Assembly: GCA_023362775.1 (NCBI GenBank)
Contig: JALMGJ010000062.1
Coordinates: 1,610,864-1,674,863, forward strand
DNA length: 64,000 nucleotides
DNA from: Charina bottae
Taxonomy: Eukaryota > Chordata > Lepidosauria > Squamata > Charinaidae
Direction of reading: 5' to 3'
In this document: piece by piece, positions 19,146-30,442 of the stretch
Layout: each line of letters starts with the position of its first letter
Numbering within the stretch: the stretch's first letter is position 1
Notes under the pieces: generated by a model
The model's input: only the letters and a program-made list of their open reading frames with translations
Database searches by the model: none
What the model was told of the DNA's origin: nothing
Translations under genes and position numbers: made by a program

Positions 19146-19738
19146 AAATCCACACACATGAACGAATCGCAGGAGTGCTATGAATTGTATTAGCTTCCGA
19201 CGGCACAGACCGGCAGGGCACCAGGTTCGAGAATTCCCCAGAGGCTAAAATGGCTTGTTTAATCTGGAACCCATGTGCGTGTGGGAAGCCATTTTAGCAA
19301 AAGGACCACATTTAAAAACAAGCCTGGATTCTATCCTTTGGCGCAGTCACACCTTCCCTTCATATGCTCCCCCCCATCTCCTTATGCAAATTTATTGAGG
19401 ATTGACTTTGTACACAAAATGTCTTCTGCTCCCCATTCTGATTTCATAAAAACACGGGGGGGGGGGTGTCCATCCATTTATCCCCCAGGAGGTCAGCTCC
19501 AAGCTCCCAGCTTCTTTCACTACTCAGAAAGCATCACACAAGCTGGGAGGAATCTCAGAGGTCATCTAGTCCAGCCTCGTGCGTAGTGGAGAATCTGTGC
19601 CAACATTTGGGGTGGCTGTTCCCAATTTCCTCCGCCACCTCATCTCACCTATCAACACACAACACTCAGGGATGGGCGAGATCAGCATCCCCAGTGACAT
19701 GGAGATATTTTTAACCGCCCCCCTGAAGCCTTTAACGA

Positions 19739-20129
19739 CAGGCAGTCCTCGCTTAACAACCACAATTGGGACCGGAACTTCGGTTCTAAGCAAAGCAGTC
19801 ATTAAGCAAATCCAACCCAATTTTACGACCACTTTTGTGGTGGTCGGTAAGTGGATCACCACAGGCGTTATGCAAACCACGTGGTCGTTAAGCGAATCAC
19901 ACAGTTCCCCAAACTGGCCAGGAAGGTCGAAAATGGCGATCACGTGACCAAGGGACGCTGTGACAGTCGTAAGCATAAATGCGAACCAGTTGCCAAGTGC
20001 CCAAATCATGTTCACATGACCACGGGAAACACTGTGACGGTCGTAAGTGTGAGGACCAGTTGTAAGTCAGTTTTTTCAGCATTGTCCAAACCATCACTAA
20101 ACGAATGGTTGTTAAGTGAGGACTACCTG
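19739..20129 (-). mobile_element. Tigger-like MITE joined to a BovB fragment
   Basis: Left flank is GA rather than TA. The right end runs straight into a BovB fragment at 20131, so one element inserted at the edge of the other. Confidence 0.85.
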
Positions 20130-20130
20130 T

Positions 20131-20552
20131 AAGAGTTGGACCATAAGGAAGGCTGAGCACCGAAGAATTGATGCTTTCGAACTGTGGTGCTGGAGAAGAC
20201 TCTTGAGAGTCCCTTGGACTGCAAGGAGGTCAAACCAGTCAATCCTAAAGGAAATCAACCCTGACTGCTCATTGGAAGGACAGATGCTGAAGCTGAAGCT
20301 CAAATACTTTGGCCACCTAATGCGAAGAGAGGACTCCCTGGAAAAGACCCTGATGCTGGGAAAGACGGAAGGCAAAAGGAGAAGGGGACGGCAGAGGATG
20401 AGATGGTTAGATAGCATCACCAATTCAACGAACATGAACTTGAGCAAACTCCGGGAGACAGTGGAGGACAGGAAGGCCTGGCGTGCTATGGTCCATGGGG
20501 TCACGAAGAGTCGGACACGACTAAACGACTGAACAACAACAACGACAACAAC
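20131..20552 (+). mobile_element. RTE-BovB LINE 3' fragment
   Basis: Frame open for 138 codons ending GVTKSRTRLND; tail GAACAACAACAACGACAAC. Confidence 0.93.
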
Positions 20553-21689
20553 CTGTATATACAATGATGCCCATTGAGTACAACAGAGGAAATGATCTCA
20601 CATTTCCCCACTGAAACAGCCGCCAATGCCCTATGGCTGCACTACGATTGGGGCACCCAGTCCAACCTTCCCCAGCTGAGCATCCCCTGGCTGGGAATGA
20701 TGGGACTTGCAGTCTGAGGGAATGGAGGATGGCTAATTGGGCCGAGGCACTGATTCCCTACAACTCTGAGTAGACATCAGCTATTTCTACCACCCTTTCT
20801 GACCCTTGAAAAAAAAGAATGAAAATATAACGCTGGCGGATTAGAACAGGGGGGGGAAAGTTTAAACTTCATAGTTTCATTTCAAAGTCTGAAATGTTGA
20901 GTTAGGATTTCTGGTGTTTGTGGATGAATTAAACTCATCCTGTTGTCAGCAAAGACTAAAATGCACCGCATTACATACAATTATTATAGATCGTTGGGAT
21001 CGGTTGATTTTCTAAAACCATTACCTAACGCTTATCAAACACAGAAGGCAAATGTAATACAGTCGCTTGTAGGCAACTTACAGGAAAATACAAAAAATTC
21101 AAAACAAACGTCTAAGCATTCACCCCTCTAACATTTGGCTGGGGAAATTCAGGGAATTTTTCCAAGCAAATTCGATTCAGCACATATCGTTTTGCTAAAG
21201 AACACTGCCGATCTACATGACGGAACCAAAATGCATTTTTGCCCAGTGGAGAGATTAATCACATTTTCCTCTTTCAAAATTCAGTTTTTCCGGGTGAATC
21301 CAGATCAAATACCCAAGCATTTTGAAACTTAAGAGTGTGTCATCCTGGAAACGGAGAAAAATAATATTAAATCCCACGGCCCGCCTGTCAAATTTCCTAC
21401 CAGTCTGAATTCTGGGCAGAGCAGTCAAATACGCAGGGGCTTCCTGGAGCCAGAATCCCATCTTGATTTTTAAACTGGGTGGTCTCCTCTGGAAGCGGAT
21501 CTTGCAACTGGCCTGGGCAGAATTCCCAATCCTCATTTGCTCTCTTGAGATGCAAACCAAATGTCAATTTCCCATCGCTGAATTGCAGCCGGTTTAGCCC
21601 TACCCCTGCTATAGCCTAACCCTGCGGAGCAAAAAAGCTGCGGGGGGGGGGGAAATACCCCTTGGTAACAAACCTGTCCAGACAACCTC

Positions 21690-22745
21690 CTCCTTTCCGG
21701 CTGTCCCCGTGACGCCGCCTTCAACTCAGCCTCCCGTTTGCACGACCCAGCCCGGAGACATCCTTGGCGAGAACCTCCCCCACCCCCGCGCCCCATCCAA
21801 ACCCCATCCAAACGCAACCTCAAGGGCTGGAAAATCTGTTCGGGGCTCCGGGGAGTTGCGGGGGCTGCAGAGGCGGAGAACAGAGCTCCCCACCCCAAAA
21901 GGGATCCGCTTAGATCCGAAACAGCTGGCAGCGCGGGGCTCACTCGCCCGAGCCCGGCGCGTTCACACGACCAGGGACCACCCGGGCTCACCTCCCTCCC
22001 CCGCCCAGCTCCATCGCTGCGCCCGCGGGCGACCCAGCCCGGCCTCCGGCAGGGAAGACGCGGCGTTGTTCCCGCCTGGCCGGCAGGCCGCGAGACGGGG
22101 AACAAAGGCGGCCGCCGGGCCGGAGGGAAGCGCGAGGCCGGCCAGCAGGAGGGGGGGGAAGGGAGGGGGGCGGCGCGCCGCGGCGCCCGGCTTCCCTCCG
22201 CCCGCCCGGCCCTTGGCAGGCGCGGATCGCGGCCCCGGGAGGAGCCCGGCTCACCTGGTCGGCAGCGAGCGATCCGGACGCCGCGCCGCCGCCGCGGCCA
22301 AGCCTTGACTCAGCGGCAGGCAGGTGGGGCCGGCGGGCTGGCAGCGGGGAAGGGCGGCCGCCGCTCCCGCACAGCTGAGCCAGGCGGATCCCCGCCTGCC
22401 CGCACTTGCCGCCGTCCGCCGGCTGGCTCCGTCTGGCCCGGCCCCCGCGCCGGCCCTGCGTCTTGACGCGCGCCGGCCGGCTGCTCCCCCAGCGGCCGGC
22501 TCGGGAAGCCCCCGGCGGGGTCTGGAGCGCCCTGCTCGGCCCGGGGGTCGCCTGGACCCCGGCCCGGGGGGCGCGGGGGGGAAGCTTCCGGGGGCAGGCA
22601 ACGGGGCTGGCAAGGCTGGACCCCTTCTTGGCAGCCTGGCTGCCCGCCGGGTCTGGAGGCTGTGCCAGCTGGAGCGGGGCCGCCGCCTGGGCTGGGCGCC
22701 CCTGCTGAGCCGCCCTTCCCTTGCCAGGAAGGGCTGGGGGGGGGG
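21690..22745 (-). promoter_or_regulatory. CpG island, candidate PLEKHG5 promoter
   Basis: Very GC- and CpG-rich DNA, unlike its surroundings, 3.6-4.6 kb upstream of the first recognised PLEKHG5 coding exon. On the minus strand there are two good splice donors: CGACCAG|gtgagc with last exon base 22255, and GGGAG|gtgagc with last exon base 21992. Either could end a first exon joined to 18139. Open frames here are long on both strands because of the composition, and none resembles PLEKHG5. A CR1 end begins at 22748, just past the island. Confidence 0.55.
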
Positions 22746-22747
22746 TG

Positions 22748-22810
22748 AATCATAGAGTTGGAAGGGACCTCCGCGGCCTTCTAGTCCAACCCTCTGACTC
22801 AAAGCATCTC
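22748..22810 (-). mobile_element. CR1 3' end
   Basis: ATCATAGAGTTGGAAGGGAC, then CTTCTAGTCCAACCCTCTG, the reverse of a CR1 3' end. Confidence 0.75.
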
Positions 22811-22920
22811 AGAGAAAGCCAGCCCCGCGGGCATTTCTCCAACCAAGCCAGTCTCCCGCTGCGTTGGCCCCGGGGCCCCCTGCCAGCCCTCACACTCGGG
22901 CAAAGGAGTGGGTTTGACGA

Positions 22921-23288
22921 CAGGTAGTCCTCACTTAACATTCATTTAGTGACGGTTCGGACTTACGACGGTGCTGAAAAAGCCGACTTGCGACCAGTCC
23001 TCACACTTACGACTGCCTCAGTGGCCCCGCGCTCATGCGATCACAATTTGGGCGCTTGGCAACTGGTTCGCATTTATGACCGTCGCAGCGTCCCGTGGTC
23101 ATGTGATTGCCATTTTCAACCTCCCCAGCCGGCTTCTGGCAAGCAAAATCAATGGGGGAACCGCGTGATTCACTTAACGACCACATGGTGATTCGCTTAA
23201 CGGCAGCTGCAAAAAAGGTCATAAAATCCGGTCAGATTCGCTTAACAACCACCTTGCCTAGCAACTAAAATTCCGGTCCCAATTGTGG
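22921..23288 (+). mobile_element. Tigger-like MITE, right end truncated
   Basis: Starts CAGGTAGTCCTCACTTAAC; stops after CCCAATTGTGG, lacking the right inverted repeat. Confidence 0.83.
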
Positions 23289-23816
23289 GGGGAAGAGAAC
23301 CACCTCTGGGCATGTGCAAAATGCCTGCCATGCACCACGGAGAACTGCCCTTTCATAGCAAAAGTAAGAGGGACTCTGGCTTCTGGTCTGGCTAGGTGCC
23401 AGCTGCTGGAGCGAGGGCGTTTGAGACGTCCTTTTGGCAAGTCTCTTGGGGGGCATCAGGACGCCCCTGAGAATGAACCTAGGACAGCAGCGTCATCTTA
23501 GAGGTCTGCACCGCTGCACTGCCACCGGCCAGCCAGGTGGACTGGGACCGGCTGGCAAAGGCCAGGGCGCGAGAGGACGGTGTTGTAGGTCTTCTGGCCC
23601 CACTGTGCCAGCCTGCAGGAGCCTGGTTTCCAGGCCTGTAGGGCTGACGTGCCCCACAGCTGATTCAGAGCACTCCAGGATGGTTTCTGATGAAAGGAAC
23701 CCACTGAACCCAAGAAAAACCACTGGCTTAAAAACTTAAAAAAACAGCCCTATGTATATATGACTTTATCCATCCGTCTGTCCGTCCGTCCATCCCATCC
23801 ATCCATCCATCTAGTT

Positions 23817-24197
23817 CAGGTAGTCCTCGCTTAACAACCATTTGTTTAGTGATGGTTTGGACTTACAACGGTGCTGAAAAAACCAACTTATGTGCAGTCC
23901 TCACACTTACAGCCGTCACGGCGTCTCCACGGTCACGTGACGACCATTTGGGTGCTTGGCAACCAGTTCACGTTTATGATCATCACAGCGTCCCAGGGTC
24001 ACGTGATCGCCATTTTCGGCTTCTGGCACGCAAAATCAATGGGGAGCCGTGTGATTGGCTTAGCAACCATGTGGTTCACTTAACACCCATGGTGATTCGC
24101 TTAACGACCGCTGCAAAAAAGGTCATAAAATTGGGTCGTATTCGCTTAGCAACCGAAATTGAAGTCCCAATTGTGGTCGTTAAGCAAGGACTACCTC
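23817..24197 (+). mobile_element. Tigger-like MITE beside an ATCT microsatellite
   Basis: Right end reads GGACTACCTCT and grades into (ATCT)n at 24198-24266, suggesting the repeat seeded in the element end. Confidence 0.82.
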
Positions 24198-24212
24198 TAT
24201 CTATCTATCTAA

Positions 24213-24266
<54 letters not shown>
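24198..24266. repeat. (ATCT)n microsatellite
   Basis: About 17 units with one interruption, grown from a MITE end. Confidence 0.95.
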
Positions 24267-24504
24267 GTATGACCCTGTCCACGGTTGAGAAAAACCGTGC
24301 TTTGGAGCCTTAAAAGTTCCCACGGAGGGAAGAGTGTGCCTGCATTCTGGACTCACCACTTGCCATTCCCGGTCTGTTATAATAGCTATGATTGGATCAT
24401 TGATCATCATTTACCATGGAAGATGATCAGAACTGTCCAGAAGGAGAAAATATATGTTTTTATTTTTAGCCTGGTTTACTGTTTTAAGATTGGTTATATT
24501 GTTT

Positions 24505-24590
24505 AATTGTTGCTGTGTTGGTACACCGCCCAGAGTCGCATTTGTTTGAGATGGGTGGCTATATAAATTTGCCAAATCAATAAATAAAAT

Positions 24591-24592
<2 letters not shown>
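24505..24592 (+). mobile_element. L2-like LINE 3' end
   Basis: ACACCGCCCAGAGTCGC, GATGGGTGGCTATATAAATT, AATAAATAAAAT, then (TC)n. Confidence 0.7.

Positions 24593-24623
<31 letters not shown>
24593..24623. repeat. (TC)n microsatellite, left flank of BovB insertion
   Basis: About 15 units directly before the BovB tail. Confidence 0.95.
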
Positions 24624-24626
<3 letters not shown>

Positions 24627-25172
24627 GTTGTTCAGTTGTTTAGTCGTGTCCGACTCTTTGTGACCCCATGGACCATAGCACGCCAGGCCTTCCTGTCCTT
24701 TGAGTTTACTCAAATTCATGTTCATTACATCGGTGATGCTATCTAACCATCTCATCCTCTGCCGTCCCCTTCTCCTTTTGCCTTCAGTCTTTCCCAGCAT
24801 CAGGGTCTTTTCCAGTGAGTCCTCTCTTCGCATTAGGTGGCCAAAGTATTTGAGCTTCAGCCTCAGCATCTGTCCTTCCAATGAGCAGTCAGGGTTGATT
24901 TCCTTTAGGATTGACTGGTTTGACCTCCTTGCAGTCCTAGGGACTCTTAAGAGTCTTCTCCAGCACCACAGTTCGAAAGCATCAATTCTTCGGTGCTCAG
25001 CCTTCCTTATGGTCCAACTCTCACAGCCATACATAACCACTGGGAAAACCATAGCTTTAATTATACGGACCTTTGTCGGCAACGTGATGTCTGCTTTTTA
25101 ATATGCTGTCTAGGTTTGCCATAGCTTTCCCCCCAAGGAGCAAGCGTCTTTTAATTTCATGGCTGCAGTCAC
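24623..25172 (-). mobile_element. RTE-BovB LINE, 3' half of a twin-primed insertion
   Basis: Reads from the 3' tail (GTTGTTGTTCAGTTG on the plus strand) to GDCSHEIKRR. At 25172 it abuts the upstream BovB part in opposite orientation. Confidence 0.92.
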
Positions 25173-25598
25173 CGAAAGTGAAGAGGAACTAAAGAGCCTC
25201 TTGATGAGGGTGAAAGAGGAGAGTGCAAAAGCTGGCTTGATAAGTAAGAACCAGCTCATTACTAGCAAGACTGCACTCTTCATATCAAAGGCAATCCTAA
25301 AGAGGACAGATTACATAGACCAGATTGGAGTTGACTGATGGTTTGATATGAATCTGTATTATAGTTTTATTTGTATTTACTCATATTCACTTGTATGTTT
25401 ATAATGGCTTTTTATTTTAACTTCTTTTTTACTTGATATAGTCAAAAGACTAAATCAATAAAGTATCTAATTGCTAAAAAAAAAAAGCTGGCTTGAAACT
25501 CAACATTAAAAAAACTCGGATCATGGCATCTGGTCCCATCACTTCCTGGCAAATAGAAGGGGAAGAAATGGAAGCAGTGACAGATTTTATTTTCTTGG

Positions 25599-25602
<4 letters not shown>
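25173..25602 (+). mobile_element. RTE-BovB LINE, inverted 5' segment with nested insertion
   Basis: Encodes ESEEELKSLLMRVKEESAKA up to 25240 and continues after the insertion with LKLNIKKTRIMASGPITSWQ ... VTDFIFLG, ending in a (CT)n run. Confidence 0.9.
25241..25486 (+). mobile_element. Poly(A)-tailed retroposon nested in BovB
   Basis: About 245 bp with AATAAA 15 bp before a 12-base A tract, flanked by the perfect 14-bp duplication AAAAGCTGGCTTGA (25227-25240 and 25483-25496). L1-type target-primed insertion; the body is not recognised (an L1 3' end or a processed transcript). Confidence 0.85.
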
Positions 25603-25658
<56 letters not shown>

Positions 25659-25696
25659 CAAACAAACAAACAAATAAATAAATAAATAAATAAATA
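25600..25696. repeat. (CT)n-(AT)n-(AAAC/AAAT)n compound microsatellite
   Basis: Right flank of the inverted BovB part. Confidence 0.95.
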
Positions 25697-25849
25697 ACTG
25701 GTTTCACCGTATGAGTCATCTTTTTTTAAGCTCCTTCAATCTTCCTTCATAAAACTTTGTTTCCGGTTCCCTGATTATCCTTCCAATTTGTTTGAATCCA
25801 TCTTAAAATAACCCCCAGAATCTGATGCTGTATTGAAGATGGGATCTGA

Positions 25850-26290
25850 CTGATAAAGAATCCAAAAACGCCAGAGAATTCCTGGAAGCTTGGCACTCAG
25901 ACAAAGCAGCCATCAACAGACACATAAATAACATTTACATACCATTCATAAGAGACAATAGAAAAGCCAAAAGACCAGAACACCTCCTTGCCAGCAATCA
26001 ACACCCAGAAATGCAAAGATTAACACCAGGATTAGCACCAGAGGAACAATAAAACAGCACAATATACCCTAATCAAGGAACTATTAACTCAGTCAATCAA
26101 CCAAGCAGCAAAGAACAGCCCAATCAAGGAACAACACCTCCACCAACACAAGCAGGACAAGCCATGGTAGATAAACAGAGAGCAAGTCCCACCCCCTTTT
26201 TGCACTGAAGATGTTGCCTAGTCTGGCAACGAAACATCTGCAAGAAAACAACAAGGCTCAGAGAGCACCAAGGACTCCACAGTTCAACCC
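25850..26290 (+). mobile_element. Penelope-like element fragment
   Basis: Encodes REFLEAWHSDKAAINRHI, typical of the C-terminal end of Penelope-type GIY-YIG proteins, then non-coding sequence with a hammerhead-like core at 26205-26238 and GGCTCAGAGAGCACCAAGG. Confidence 0.7.
26204..26240 (+). ncRNA. Hammerhead-ribozyme-like motif (Penelope)
   Basis: CTGAAGA, helix TGTTGCC/GGCAAC with loop TAGTCT, then GAAAC. Core differs from CTGATGA at one position, so probably inactive. Confidence 0.45.
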
Positions 26291-26602
26291 TGAGCTACAA
26301 ATATTCTTTTCGATTGGAGATACAGAATAAGATGAATAAATAAATAATGGAAACACATACATTTCAAATAATTGAATAATTTGAAATGAATAATTGAAAT
26401 AATGGAAAAAATTGCATTCCACAACTTGGAAACTTTTCTTCTGCTGAAGCAACCAAAAAGTACTTGACTTTTTGGCAGTTGAATCACCCACACTACCAAA
26501 ATTGCCCTTTGTGACCTTTTCCACAAGTACTAGTGCAAAGTGCCATTCTATACCTATTCACTTTGTTATTTTCAGCCCATTTCGCTAACCTATCTCCTAG
26601 AC

Positions 26603-26960
26603 CAGAGCTTTCCAAACTGTGTGTCGCGACACAAAAGTGTGTCGCCACACACAGCGTGGTGTGTCGCCACACCACCCGGAAGCGGCGGTGCGCACGTGCA
26701 CGGTGGCAGCGGCGTGGGATCAGTGCTTCCATGTTTTAGCGGAGGCTACCGCCGCTGCCACCGCCGCCGTGCACAAGCGCGCCGCCCCCCCCGCGCCGCC
26801 GCCGTGCGTGCGCACCGCCCCACACCTCCCTGTGCCGCCGCCGTGCGCGCGTGCGCCGCCGCACGCCTCCCCACGCTGCTGCCGTGCGCACGTGCGCCGC
26901 CGCCGTGCTGCCGCCGCCGCCGTTAGTGTGTTGCTGGCGGCGGCACTTTGGAAAGCCCTG
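26603..26960. mobile_element. hAT-type MITE with GCC-rich core
   Basis: Ends CAGAGCTTTCCAAACTG and CACTTTGGAAAGCCCTG; perfect 8-bp duplication TCCTAGAC. Core is CGCCGCC/GTGCGCACG-rich. Confidence 0.9.
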
Positions 26961-28127
26961 TCCTAGACTCTCCATTCAATTTTGGGTCATCTGCAAATTT
27001 GATAAATGTTCCATCTCCTCACCCAGTCTTGAATAAAAATATTGAAGAGTAAAGAGCTAGGGTTGAACCTTGTGAGACCCCGCTTCACTCCTCACTCATT
27101 TTATGAAAAATCACTGATGAGCACCCTCTGCGTATGATTTTTAGCTACCAAGATAATCAAAAGATCACGAACTGACGCAATCAAGATATGTTATGTCTGC
27201 GACATTCCCACCATCTACTAAGGAAGTTCCCTATTAAAAAAAAAATGAAATGAGATTGGGTGGACAAGACTTCTTCTTGACAATCCATGCTGACTTCTAA
27301 TAAGTTGATTTCTCATTGTGACTCATTGCTTTATGAAGTTGTGTGTAGTAACTTGCACCATAAGATAATATTATGGGGGATACAAAGACCTGTTCCTAGG
27401 AACCTGTCCTCTGGCCCTTATCTCATCCTGCATAAGACTTGTTCGCTGGGCTGTCTGGGAGAACATAGTGGGGCAAAACCTCTTGCCAATCCGTGCATTA
27501 GTCTTTTTGGCACAAGACAAAAAATTGTGTTTACTTACGAGCAAGTTAGAGCTATTTAAGAAGGTAGGAGATCTGTCAAAACTCTTTCAGACCCCATCAT
27601 CTTTCAGGGTTAACTCTCTCGCAATCCCTCCCAGTCCACACCAGTTGCATTCCTAAAACTCACCTGACCAGGTCAGTTAAAGGATAGGCAGCCCCATTCC
27701 TGCTACAGATTCAGCTTGGTCTGGGTTAGCCTGCGTGTGAACGCAGCCTGCTTGGTTCAGCACCCTGTGCGAATCCTGCCTCAACATGCTGTGCAAACAC
27801 ACAAAGCGAGATACTTGCATTGCATAGAAAGAATCTCAAAGCTTGCAAACGATGCTGTCACTGGAATGGGCCGGACAGAGTGTTCTGCTCCCTCGGGTTT
27901 GTCGTACATGTCCCCTTTTCAGCTACCCCTGGCTTCTGTTTTTTCTTTTTTGGGCGTTCACAGCTCAGGTGTAGCTTTCTCTCTCTGGCCACGGTGAGCA
28001 ACTGCAAAATCTCTGATGTGATAAATTACCACGTTGCCTTGGGGAAGGTCGGTCGGCAAGGGAGCAGAGCCTTTGTGGAGAATCACCGGAGCTTCAGGGA
28101 AAACCGAAATGCAATTTAGTGCTGCTA
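26961..28127. other. Intergenic, unique
   Basis: 27000-27300 has the feel of an old LINE (GTTGAACCTTGTGAGACCCC) but I cannot name it. Confidence 0.45.
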
Positions 28128-28521
28128 CAGGTAGTCCTCGACTGACGACCACAATTGGGACTGGAACTTCCGTTGCTAAGCGAGGCGGTTGTTAAGTGAG
28201 TCACACCCGATTTTATACCCTTTTTTGCCACGGTCATTAAGCGAATCACCATCGTTGTTAAGTGAATCCGGATTCCCCCCATTGACTTTGCTTGTCGGAA
28301 GCAGGCTGGGACGATTGCAAATGGCGATCACGTGACCAGGGAATGCTGCAACTGTCATAAGTGCAAGCTGGTTGCCAGGCGCCTGAATTTTGATCACACG
28401 ACTGCAGGGATGCCGCAACAGTCGTAAGTGTGAGGACTGGTTGCAAGTCACTTTTTTCAGCACGGTCGTAACTTCGAACGGTTGCTAAACGAACGGCTAA
28501 GGCTAAGTCGAGGGCTACCTG
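28128..28521 (-). mobile_element. Tigger-like MITE, full length
   Basis: TA-flanked; uses the variant end CAGGTAGTCCTCGACTGACG, one of three copies of a CTCGACTTA subfamily (with 34704 and 58189). Confidence 0.86.
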
Positions 28522-28654
28522 TAGTTTCTCCAAGCCATCGGAAGCACAAGTAAAGGATCTGAGTATGCTTAGCCTACAGGACAGAAGACCGGGGGGGGGG
28601 GGGGGATATGAAGCAAATCTTCAGATGTCAAAAGGGTTGTCATATAGAGGAGGG

Positions 28655-28895
28655 AAGGGCCTTGTTCTCTGTTGCCCAGGAGGGCAGAAACAGGATTGAG
28701 GGCTTGAAATTGCAGGAAACTTCTAGATATTAGGCGGAAAAGAGCCGTCGACCAGTGGAACAGGCTGCCTCATGAAGCAATATCTTCCCCTTTGCTGGAG
28801 CTCCTCAAACGGAGGAGCGATTTAGCAGAACCTGCACGGAGGCAGGTTGGTCTGGGTGACCTCTGAGATCCCTGCCCAGTCTAGGATTCCACCCT
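28655..28895 (+). mobile_element. CR1 LINE 3' fragment
   Basis: GGAACAGGCTGCCTCATGAA, then GGTTGGTCTGGGTGACCTCT. Confidence 0.8.
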
Positions 28896-29149
28896 CCCTC
28901 TGATTGGGAAGCGGGCACGCCCACACTGCGGCCTGTGGTTGGCACAAGGCCCCGGGGCGGGGCTCCTAAAAGCCGCCACCAAACGAGGTTTAACTTGACC
29001 GGGGAAGAGAATGGTTGAATACGCAGAAAACACTCCCTCCTTTCCGGAAGGCAGTCTTTTCAACCTTTCTAGGCCTGAGAAAAAGGTGATGCTGGCATCG
29101 GAGCCCCTTGGAAGACGCTGCGAAATCGGAGACCCCTGTGCTTTGAAAT

Positions 29150-30060
29150 CCACCTTGCATGTCTACGGAGGCCACCGCGGCTAGCAAAACTGGGCCGCGC
29201 CGTCAAGAATCTCGCGCTGAGCCCGATGCTTCCTCCCGCCGAGCCATTGCTCTGGCAGTGCGCGGGGAAATGCCCGCCTGAGCAGCACGGGGAGGCAAAA
29301 TCCTTCGCTGCCAACCGAGCCAGCTACATCAAAGGCTGTTTTCCCTCGTCCCCAGCCCCAGAGGAACGGAGAGAGTTGTTTGGAGAGAGAAACTGAAATG
29401 AATCATTGCAATTCCTGGCTCCGAAAGAGCATCCTCCTGGTGGGCATGCAGCTGCCAGACGGATAGACGAGCCCCTTCCTTTCCGAGCGGAGAGAAAAAC
29501 AGCGGCACGTTTGCAAGCACGCCTCCCCCAGCGCCCCCCACTCCGAGCCGCAACTCCTCCTCCCCCCCCCGCCAAATCCTCGGACCACCCCTTGCCCGCA
29601 TCAGCGACTCACCCACTTGAAGTCGCCCCTCGCCAGCAGCCCCTCTGCCAGTCCTCTGCCGCCGTCCCCGAAAGGTCTCAACTCACCCCATCGCTGCCAC
29701 ATGGTGGCACCCCCCCCCCCGGGTGGTGGGGAATGGCCAGCCTCAGCCGAGGAGCTTCTTCTTCCCAGCCTTCATTCGGCTGAAGGTCCTGCTCCGCCTG
29801 CACCCCCCATTCCTCTGCCCCCCTCCAAGCACACAGGCCTTGCGGGAGACCAAGCCACGTTCACGCCCAACGGCGGGTTAAAGAGCCTTTGCGGGATCTA
29901 GCACCCAGCTCCTGGCAAAGCGGCACAAAGCGGGCGCGGTCTCCCTGGCAAAGCAGAAGAGGGGCCCCGCTTGGCCCTGGGCTATCGCGGCAGCCGGTCC
30001 CCTCCAGAGCCACATCCCTGCGTTGCCATCTTCCCTGCGCCCTGCCCCTTGCCTTGCTGG
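29150..30060. promoter_or_regulatory. Second CpG-rich block, possible alternative promoter
   Basis: GC-rich non-repeat block about 11 kb upstream of PLEKHG5 coding sequence. Minus-strand donor-like sites are visible at about 29612 (GTGG|gtgagt) and about 29688 (gggtgagttg). Mammalian PLEKHG5 is known for several alternative first exons, which suits this, but no matching protein start was found. Confidence 0.3.
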
Positions 30061-30442
30061 CTCCTGAATCTATGCCGATTAAGCAGACAGCATGCCAGCC
30101 TCCTTCCTGAAATCCCCACCAACACGACAGGCTTCCTTCCCAAGAAATAAGCCTGCGATTGCAACCTGCTGGGTCATAAATCTGGACGCTCCCATCTGCC
30201 GGCCTCGTCTTCCCCCAAGCCATCATTCTTCCCACAAACTCCCCCCAGTTCCTAAGGCTTCGCTCGCCGCATCGCTCAGGACGCCAAGTGGAACTCTGGA
30301 ATATAAAAAGAAAAGGGCAGTTTTTTTCCAGCAATTTTGCACGCATCCTTTCTATTCTTTCTTCTCCTTTTATCTCCAGCTGCAGGCTGGGAACTGGAGA
30401 GCAACGTCAGGCGCAGACTGTGGTTTATTTTGAAATGCATTA

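Larger units (their letters stand above)
18140..21689. other. Upstream of first recognised PLEKHG5 exon
   Basis: Holds the minisatellite, a MITE and a BovB. 19146-19738 (with a possible CR1 trace at 19545-19610) and 20553-21689 are unique. The missing N-terminal PLEKHG5 exon was searched for here and not found. Confidence 0.5.

Noticed and set aside
18457..19157. Cys/Ser/Phe-rich repeat proteins on the minus strand
   Set aside because: Translation of the 30-bp minisatellite.
20116..20532. 138-codon frame that looks like a conserved gene
   Set aside because: It is the C-terminal part of the BovB LINE ORF, also seen at 2946, 3449 and 24623.
22251..22802. Long open frames on both strands in the CpG island
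   Set aside because: Pro/Arg/Ala/Gly-rich products of GC bias present in several frames at once; no homology.
26540..26966. Ala/Pro/Arg-rich protein frames and CpG promoter at 26.7 kb
   Set aside because: Entirely within a hAT MITE with its own 8-bp duplication.
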